This document shows positions 8,075 through 14,389 of a stretch of 14,389 nt of DNA, piece after piece. The notes under the pieces are model-generated. The model worked only from the letters and a program-made list of their open reading frames with translations, did no database searches and was not told the DNA's origin. The position numbers and the translations under genes are program-made. This stretch comes from Saccoglossus kowalevskii (Eukaryota; Hemichordata; Enteropneusta; Harrimaniidae). The first letter of the stretch is position 1. Each line of letters begins with the position of its first letter. The stretch spans positions 154,842-169,230 of the forward strand of contig NW_003109088.1 in assembly GCF_000003605.2 (NCBI RefSeq). Reading direction: 5' to 3'.

Positions 8075-11000
8075 CTGGATGAGGAAAAAATAATAATAAT
8101 AATAACAATAATAATAATAATAAGATGATTGGATTAGAAATACATGTTAATTTAATTGATGGTGATAATATGATGATAAATTGTGGAAAATACGTCATAA
8201 ACCTGCTTCATGACACGCAAATGTTACGTAACACTTACACAGCGTCCTAGATTGGTTGGCGAGTGGTCCCGATTTCCTACATGCAATGACACCGAATGTT
8301 CCCAAGAATGAAAGGAGTGTCTCCTGCAAGATGGTAGTGATGAGAACCAATCGGATACAGATGAACTTTGGCGTGATCTTGCAGTCTTTCAAATGGTCTC
8401 CTACCATGCTCTTCATCAGTCCTATGTTAAACATGGCGTAAATAGTGGAGATGTTGATAGCCACGTACAGATAGACGTATGGCAGGTTACTATCGTACTA
8501 GGAAATGCAGGGAAATATATTAATGTTGCGGGGAATGCGATATGCACAAACGAACTGCCAGTTAGTTGCACGCCACTATTCAGAAGCTGCGCACTGACTA
8601 AATATGCAAATTACCTACTTAAAATGCACGACATAATTATTGTAATCGACAACGATCATTTTGTATTTGATTAAGCCCAGCATATAACACAAGTAGTGAC
8701 ACGGTTTATACTGTGAGCGAAAGGCAATAAACCTTGCACCCCGCGACGGTGGGGTGGGGGTGTTTCCTTGTTTGACTTATGTGTGGTAACATCATGTCTA
8801 GATGAACAACGCATACGGACGCCTAATTGTTATTTCACAGTAACCTAAATAATTCCATCAATTGTTCAATGTCAACGTGAGAGAATTTCGACAGTAATTG
8901 TAACTGCTTGTCTGCCGTGATGAAGATACAAAGGGCATGTCATATAATTAGCACATGCCCAGTGAACTTCAATTATGCGATGCTGTCCTTCCTCTGGCTG
9001 TGAGTAAGTGAAGACGTCATACACTCACACACAATGTTGGATGTACACCTTGCGTACAGTGTTGGGTGTGAATTAAAAAGATAACCATACATTTCATATC
9101 GTGGTACATATATGATAAATTTAATCTCAATATTAATATTAATAATAATAAAATATCTCAGTACTGTAAATTTGCAAAAATATAAAATTTGAACTTATTG
9201 GCACTTCAAGAGTTTTGTCGAGTTCACTCGATGTCTCTTTTCTATATACTGCTATTCTCGTGTTGTCCCTCCTCCCCCTCTTCGTCTTCCCCTTCTCCAC
9301 TCCCAAGCTCACTTTCCCCCAACGACTCCCCCACCTCATCTTTCCCCATCTCCACTCTCTCAGATTCTTCCTCCCCATCATACTCTTCGTGCTCGTGCAC
9401 TGTTTCCAACATTGGTATATTTTTGAAACCGCATTTTCCTACCAATTCATCGGATTTCCTTTTCCTGGCCAGTCTCCTCTTTTCCTTCAGCGCTGTTGCC
9501 AGGCAAGCAAGTTCGAGAGATGGATCCCACAATGGGTTAATGAGAGGGTTAACCTTTAACAGCGCCCGATCGTTGTCGGTTAGGTCCTCGTTGTTTTCGA
9601 CAAGTATATCCGCAAACTCGCTCTCGTAGTACAAATCCGATCGCAAATTAGGTCGCTTTTGTCGGATCTCGGCGGCGTCCCCCAGACTGTCTCTAACGTT
9701 CCTTTCCGTGAAAAAGCTCGGCTCATAGGAACAATTTGTTCTCTTGTTGACTGCCTTCGTGTGTTTTCCACGACCAGAGTCCTGGCATGCTGTAAAGCTT
9801 GTGGATATTCCATCCAAATCGTCGGGACTTCTTACATCGCCCTGGTCGGCATTACAATCACCCGGAGACACGTGGCTAGTCCTTTTTTCTGTGGATGATG
9901 TGTATGCATCATCCGTCGACCCGGGCAGCGTGAAGCACACGACGTGGGACAGATTAACCGGTACTCGGCCGTTACGTTCAAAGAGGGGCGTTGTTTTCTC
10001 TGGCAAACGCAAATCAGAAACATTGCGATCATCGTAATTCTCCTCGTGGATTAATATACAGTTTTTACTCGTGTCTTCGACGTCATTTAACAAATCAACA
10101 TTGGCTGCGTTGCGAATAAGCATATCCGTTGTCCAAGGGTTTATTCTTTTATTTATGCTCGATTGTGTCAAACCAGGCCGATGAAAAAATTTAGAATTGG
10201 GAAACGTCTGCCTTTTCGCCCTACCATTGGCCGTACCTACAAATGAACTTCGCGATATACAATGGCCATCGCCGAGACGACTATGGCAAAGTACGTCGTC
10301 TTCGCTAAATATGGGCAACACGGTTGCAGTTCTGTCGAAGAAAAATAAAGAACATATATTGTGATTATTTTCATGTTCACACTGTTACACAGAGGGATGA
10401 AAAGTAAGAATCGCAATGAATCGAATGAAAGTTTACAATAATGCACATTTTCGAATGTTTTACCGTGATTTCGCAGAAATTATATTGCTTCGATAACAAC
10501 ATTACGACGACAATTGTGGTAACGTAAGATCGAATCGACAACACGTAAGTGTACTCAGCAGAAATCGCGAAGCAACTCTTTGTGAATCAGAGTGATGTCT
10601 ACGAGGGAAGGCCAAACAATCAGATTAAGTGGAAAGTTAAAAGGATACCATCCTCGAATATTAAAGAAAACTCACCTTTTTTTAGTTTTCACCCTTTTCA
10701 AGCAACCCGGTAAGGACGTTTTGCTTTTACCACAACACTGACCCATGCTCAACTATAAGCTTTTAAAAATGACTCGAACGCGGTGTATAGTTGCTCATAT
10801 AACAATAGGGGTCACGCAATTGAAAAGAAAAAAACACGCACGCACACATCCACGGTTCGGAAAGTTTCTTGGGGTTAATATTGACACACTGGTGCGATCG
10901 TGTCTCGTGGTGTGTAAGAGAATTCTTTCAAGCGTCCAATACATCGTTACAATTCAATGAATAGAGGAAAAACAATCATCTGTTCACGGAGTAAGCATCC

Positions 11001-14000
11001 ATAATCTTCTCGTCTCTCAAGGAATCTTCTTGCGAAAAATAGTGGAATAATAGTCTCATGGCTCGGCAGACATAATGTGTGAAGTCTATAGGGAGTGTAT
11101 AGATGCATCTCACAAGGGAACACAGACGAGAGTGTTTGCCATTGACAAAACCCCACATACGCAGTCGAGTAGAGCCAATATATGGACAGAGCATTGTTTC
11201 GTAAACTTGGAGACGAATATCGAGTGTTAATTTAAAATTGGGTGCCGAGTAGTACGAACGAGATATGGCTAATAGATCTAGAGTTTGCATGGAAGATGGT
11301 ATTACGATGTTATAGTATGAAAACGTCATTGCACTCGTACTGTGTCCAATGCTTGATTCATCCAAGGTATACGACACTATAACAATCTACTAAATATTTT
11401 ATAGCAACACGTTGCAAGTTTGCAAAGGGAGATTTGAGCTTTACACATGCTTGAACATGTAACCATGAACGAACATCTTATGTCAGTTTAACAACTCCAC
11501 AATCCAGCTTTTAAAGTGAAATTGAACATTACATTCAAATATACCAATACGTTCACCATATAGCAACTGACATTGTCTAAATGAACTAATCGCATGATCG
11601 TATTTACTGCAATAAATAGTATAATATGTCCATAATTATGCGGTTTGGAATAAATACATATTGTAATACTTTTATAGGAAAACACCTCCCAGCCATGCCC
11701 GATTAGTTCTGAAACATGCATCCATGAACTTATTTAATTTAAACACACAAATCATCAAGAGGATATAGCTGTGCTAATCAGCTCAATTGAATTTAGATTA
11801 GTTCCGAACCAGTGACGGAAATCACTCGCTTCAGGAGCAACTAAGATTAGATCAATTTGAACTTAATCTGGAATTAAAGGGCGGTGGTCGCCGCGCCGCG
11901 TTCGAAATGGGTCTCATACGACGTATCACAACGCGTGTAAAACACAGTTTGTTAACACGAAATTCGAGCACGCGCTGCGTGACGACCACCAGAACGCATA
12001 AATTACTCGATATTACACAAACTATGAGGAAATTGACAAGAACAAATAGTAAGTCATTCCCGCCGAAATAGTATTCCCACATAGACCAACGCGGTGCATT
12101 TCACGCACCTGACCATATACTAAACGTTCTGCGGGTTACACTTTACCGTTTTTAATTTCAATTCCGTTCTAATGTTATTGATTGGAGCGAGGTTTGTATA
12201 GACGTAGTAACTGACCACTACTATATACATATCCAACCGTGAACTGAACTATTCGGGCCATCATCGTGTGTTTTGTTCTAAGTAAAATTGATCTCAAACA
12301 ATTCTTGGCAATTCTCCAAGTGACTTCAGCGTACTTGAAAGTTTGGATGTGTAACACGTGGACGAGACACACCAGTTGCAGTGTTGAGCCACACTGTCTG
12401 GCTTCGCTTGATAATACTGACATACGTTTTAGTAAATTACACTAAATGTACACCTGACATTCACTGTGACGAACATCGGATCGTCACAAATAACGGGCAC
12501 GTCGACTCAATGTTGAAATCTGGGATAAACAATACATTATAGTTGACAGGGATTGTTGCTGATTTTTCCAGCGCATCTCTCCTGTCCTTCTCTACAGCAC
12601 TTGTTTAATAAATGCGTGTCAAGTTGTAATTAAATTGGTTGTAGGAGCCGTGATTATTTATTGTTCGACGTTAGCAGAAAATACACACGTTTCAAGTTCA
12701 TCCTAGTTACTAGTATTGATAAAGGGCCGACGTTTGAAAACAGAATTGATCTTAAAACATTGTATGTATTCAATAGCACGAATTCATACATCTGTCATGG
12801 TACACCTGTGCGTAAACATATGTAAAAACAACCGGTCTTGTCGCGTAAATAACATGCACTCAGCGAAACATTGTATGCTGTCACCTTCCCTCCTTGTAAC
12901 TACCGATTCAAATGCAGGTAGCCATGCGAACATACGCCGCGCGAATGGGTGTTACTACTAAGCAATGCTCAGAGTCGAAACTCTTGTTTTTATCATAACA
13001 TAGACAATGGTAATTTGTTTTCCTACAGCGCAGCTGATAGAAAATTTATATTACGCATGCACAGTCCCTGTGACGCATGCAAGGTGAATGACCGCCGGGG
13101 CCCGCCCGCACTTCCCTCTAACAGTAACCGGTGGCTGTGACCGGTTACACTGGACATCTTCGTTCTGCGGGCAAATAGTGGGACGCAATGATACGAAATC
13201 ATATAAGGACACCAAGTCGGCTTTGACATTTCCTTATCACCGATCAACTAGGATAGAATATACACTAGTTGCAGCTCAGTGAAATCCACGCACGATTACC
13301 CTAGATAGAGACAGCAGTTCCTGGCTAACTTTGTGTAACACATCCATAGTTCGAATATAGCGTGTAATAATATCAATTTCATTATATTGGCATTTAGACG
13401 AATCGATTACAAGTTGAACACCAACCATAACCGTCCCAACTCAATGGCATTCATTGTCATTTATTCATCTATTCTTAAAAACTGTACAATGTATTGCTAA
13501 CATAATGTGATTGCCTTGCAAAAACACTGTTGACGCGTCGAAATCCCGCGAGACTCTATACGTGACATAACGCGTGACTCACCTTGGTTGGGTAAATATA
13601 AGTGGCTGACTCTATTATCAAGATGATGTAATAAAATAAAGGACGCAGTACAGCATGCTGCATAATACCACACTCAATTATTTTCACGTGTTTCCTGATA
13701 AATAACAAAAATAAATTAAACATATAGTACACTGTAACCTTGTTATAACGAACTCTTTGGAGGGCATACAATGAGTTTGTTAAAGTGAAGTGTTCACTAT
13801 AATGAAGTATATAATGCATTGAGATTGTTGTGGGCGAGAGACATGCAATGTGTACATTATATCAGGAAGTTCATTATAACGAGGTGTTCATTATAACGAG
13901 GTTACATTGTATTGTTAATGTTTTGACCTTTTACAATATAATATTCTCATAAATTGTTTGTAGAATAGAAAATGAAAGCAACGCACTTCCGGTGACAGAA

Positions 14001-14285
14001 AACAGAACAGACAGAGATAAATGTCCAGAAAATATATTCTGTCGTTCGTGAAGCCCAACTAACCCTCAACGCCTGAAAGGAATCATGATACCTTCGCAGA
14101 AAAAAAAATGTGATGAATTGTTAACTCACGCGTCCATGGTCATGACCGGAAGACAAGGGCATATACAAAATGGGAAACTGGCCAAAGATACTTCCTGTCC
14201 TGTTATGATCTCAATGTAGTTACGACGACCGCCGAAGTAGTCCGCCTGTATTGAAATCAGTCTGTGTAACACCACGGATAAATAC
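7848..14285 (-). CDS. SLC51A-like: Gene A: OSTalpha-like solute transporter, 3' part (5' end outside window)
   Basis: Spliced CDS, exons 14285-14130, 13694-13583, 8497-8239 and 8074-7848; about 250 C-terminal residues, with upstream exons beyond the right edge. All junctions are GT-AG and the phases agree (2/2, 0/0, 1/1), which is strong support. Seen in order: end of a membrane segment with ADYFGG, a Cys-rich stretch CICPCLP, the LQ/KP-like segment IMQHAVLRPLFYYIILI, a membrane segment beginning VYLYVAINISTIYAMF, another at IRLVLITTILQETLLSFLG, an NQS sequon in the following loop, a last membrane segment at NLLIFEMFFLLLWARHLY, then a ~50-residue basic cytosolic tail. This order matches the human OSTalpha (SLC51A) C-terminal half. 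The family consists of seven-pass plasma-membrane proteins that carry bile acids, steroids and related organic anions with OSTbeta; the substrate here is inferred from family only. TMEM184 proteins share the Pfam domain, but the cysteine cluster favours OSTalpha. Gene B is its tandem paralog. Confidence 0.9.
8089..8123. repeat. (TAA)n microsatellite next to a 3' splice site
   Basis: About eleven TAA units on the plus strand with one interruption (AACAAT). On the transcribed minus strand it reads (ATT)n and ends about 14 nt before the AG of gene A's last exon, so it forms much of the U-rich tract of the 164-nt intron 8238-8075. Confidence 0.9.
8239..8497 (-). CDS. SLC51A-like: Gene A exon (two membrane segments)
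   Basis: Acceptor TTTCCTAG precedes 8497 and donor GTAAGT follows 8239. It holds 86 codons plus one base. Residues 6 to 27 of the exon (PYVYLYVAINISTIYAMF and on) and about 54 to 72 are hydrophobic spans; KITPKF sits between them as in OSTalpha/TMEM184 proteins. An NQS sequon (N81 of the exon) falls in the loop before the last span. OSTalpha topology places that loop outside the cell, which fits. Confidence 0.9.
8498..9119 (-). other. Gene A long intron, part downstream of the nested gene
   Basis: About 620 nt of non-coding sequence between the nested gene's likely poly(A) site and the gene A exon at 8497. It contains a p53-family-like pair of half-sites at 8933-8960 and a short G-rich patch near 8750. 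No exon is supported. Confidence 0.65.
9120..9125 (-). terminator. Candidate poly(A) signal ATTAAA of the nested gene
   Basis: ATTAAA on the minus strand, about 117 nt after the nested gene's stop codon, in AT-rich sequence. It is the commonest variant of AATAAA. No AATAAA occurs closer. Confidence 0.4.
9242..10331 (-). CDS. Nested gene exon 2 (polar body and acidic tail)
   Basis: An open stretch of 1.09 kb in AT-rich DNA is far longer than chance here. It starts after a pyrimidine-rich acceptor (TTTATTTTTCTTCGACAG) and stops at TAG 9244-9242. There is no ATG near its beginning; a reading that starts at GTG 10321 is an artefact, because the frame continues back to the splice site. The end encodes a homopurine-strand Glu/Gly tract. 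Confidence 0.8.
9242..10746 (-). CDS. Nested gene: predicted dually acylated acidic-tailed protein of unknown family
   Basis: Two exons, 10746-10676 and 10331-9242, with a 344-nt intron between them (donor AG|GTGAGT, acceptor CTTCGACAG|A). The split codon AG+A gives Arg and keeps one frame for 386 residues. The ATG has a good Kozak context (A at -3, G at +4) and an in-frame TAG three codons upstream. Seen: MGQCCGKSK, so Gly2 is a likely N-myristoylation site and Cys4 and Cys5 likely palmitoylation sites; a basic stretch to residue ~24 (LKRVKTKKR); a long polar, Ser/Asp-rich middle with no membrane segment; KEKRRLARKRK at about 306-316; and an acidic Glu/Gly tail from about 335 to the end. The pattern suggests a peripheral inner-leaflet membrane protein; this is inference. 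It lies wholly inside an intron of gene A on the same strand. No family was recognised. Confidence 0.75.
10332..10675 (-). other. Nested gene intron
   Basis: 344 nt, donor AG|GTGAGT and acceptor TTCGACAG|A, phase 2 on both sides. No further features were seen. Confidence 0.75.
10676..10746 (-). CDS. Nested gene exon 1 (acylation signal)
   Basis: 71 nt: 23 codons plus AG, followed by a strong donor GTGAGT. It carries the whole MGQCCGKSK lipidation signal and most of the basic stretch LKRVKTKK. The exon is too short to appear as a stand-alone reading frame; it is supported by its Kozak start, the in-frame upstream stop, the donor, and exact phase agreement with the exon at 10331. Confidence 0.75.
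10747..13582 (-). other. Gene A long intron, part upstream of the nested gene
   Basis: 2.8 kb expected to hold the nested gene's promoter and 5' UTR next to 10747. A 133-codon open frame on the minus strand (11377-10976) has no recognisable domain and is not called. A short GC-rich patch with paired AACCGGT/ACCGGTT sites lies at 13091-13148. No other exon was found. Confidence 0.6.
13583..13694 (-). CDS. SLC51A-like: Gene A exon (IMQHAVLRPLF segment)
   Basis: Acceptor TTATCAG precedes 13694 and donor GTGAGT follows 13583. The 112 nt give one completing base plus 37 codons, ending in phase 0. The product starts AKHVKIIECGIMQHAVLRP and continues as a hydrophobic membrane segment to YIYPTK. It aligns with human OSTalpha KKLQLLMLGPFQYAFLK and the following membrane span. 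A pogo-type MITE ends only 33 bp upstream of this exon. Confidence 0.88.
13695..14129 (-). other. Gene A intron carrying the MITE
   Basis: 435 nt, donor GTGAGT, acceptor TTATCAG; 184 nt of it are the pogo-type MITE at 13728-13911. Nothing else is recognised. Confidence 0.85.
13728..13911. mobile_element. pogo/Tigger-type MITE
   Basis: A 184-bp non-coding element with ends TACACTGTAACCT (left) and AGGTTACATTGTA (right). The inverted ends match at about 24 of 28 positions and are flanked by, or include, TA. CTGTAACCT...TTATAACGA is the terminal pattern of pogo/Tigger elements of the Tc1/mariner superfamily, which target TA. It has no transposase frame. A 17-bp unit carrying GTTCATTATAACGAGGT is tandemly doubled at 13869-13902. 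It lies in the intron of gene A upstream of the exon at 13694. Confidence 0.75.
14130..14285 (-). CDS. SLC51A-like: Gene A exon (TM3 end and Cys cluster)
   Basis: Acceptor TTTCAG precedes 14285 and donor GTGAGT follows 14130. The exon starts in phase 2 (one base completes a codon) and ends with two bases of a codon. It encodes 51 whole codons, from YLSVVLH through ADYFGG to CICPCLPVMTMD. The homologous exon of gene B has the same phases at both ends and is one codon longer. It matches the human OSTalpha stretch running from the end of TM3 through the GFGG motif to the poly-Cys cluster. Confidence 0.9.
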
Positions 14286-14389
14286 CTGAAATTGGATGAA
14301 TTCAGAATACATTTTTGTGCATCGGTGAAATGTGTGATTGTCAGGTTATATTTTAGTTTTCAACAGACCCGGTGTTTTCGAGACTGTAA

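Noticed and set aside
9189-9629. Ser/Pro-rich plus-strand frame of 146 codons, and an overlapping 114-codon frame
   Set aside because: Antisense shadows of the nested gene's purine-rich tail.
10976-11377. 133-codon open frame on the minus strand upstream of the nested gene
   Set aside because: Faintly recalls retroelement C-terminal sequence (VYETMLCPYI) but has no catalytic motif, no clear splice partners and no neighbours of the same kind. The nested gene has its own clean start, so this is not its 5' exon.
12465-12488. 8-bp inverted repeat TGTGACGA/TCGTCACA
   Set aside because: Short stem and an 8-bp loop; several of this size are expected by chance in 14 kb.
1-14389. tRNA, rRNA, CRISPR array or prokaryotic operon
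   Set aside because: No clear GGTTCGAATCC-type B box, no rRNA core sequence and no spaced repeat array; introns and Kozak starts show eukaryotic nuclear DNA.

Overview
The window is nuclear DNA from an invertebrate-like animal. It is AT-rich, its genes are broken up by GT-AG introns of 0.16 to 5 kb, and it carries a pogo/Tigger-type miniature transposon and microsatellites. No bacterial operon structure, rRNA, tRNA or CRISPR array was seen. The species cannot be named from this sequence. All three supported genes lie on the minus strand, so transcription runs from high to low coordinates.

Right side (14285 to 7848): the 3' part of an organic solute transporter alpha-like gene (OSTalpha / SLC51A family, Pfam Solute_trans_a), called gene A here. 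Four coding exons (14285-14130, 13694-13583, 8497-8239, 8074-7848) join in phase 2-2, 0-0 and 1-1 and give the last ~250 residues up to a stop codon. Its 5' exons lie beyond the right edge.

Inside gene A's 5.1-kb intron (13582-8498) sits a separate two-exon gene on the same strand (10746-10676 joined to 10331-9242). It encodes 386 residues. The start is MGQCCGKSK, a clear N-myristoylation plus palmitoylation signature followed by a basic stretch, and the C-terminal tail is very acidic. I do not recognise the family. It is the least expected thing in the window.

Middle (7847 to 3278): about 4.6 kb of intergenic DNA holding the 3' region of gene A and the promoter region of the next gene, with AT-rich simple sequence, an E-box-rich imperfect palindrome and no supported exon.

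Left side (3277 to 23): gene B, the 5' half of a second OSTalpha-like gene in head-to-tail tandem with gene A. Four exons (3277-3136, 2409-2255, 1475-1402, 181-23) give the first ~176 residues: a glycosylatable N-terminus, three membrane segments and the family's cysteine cluster. The rest is beyond the left edge. In the one exon visible in both copies, the intron phases are the same and about 16 of 51 residues are identical, so the duplication looks old.

OSTalpha proteins are seven-pass carriers that, in vertebrates, pair with the single-pass OSTbeta to export bile acids and steroids. No OSTbeta-like gene is visible here. Splice sites, frames and motifs were read by eye; no alignments were run.
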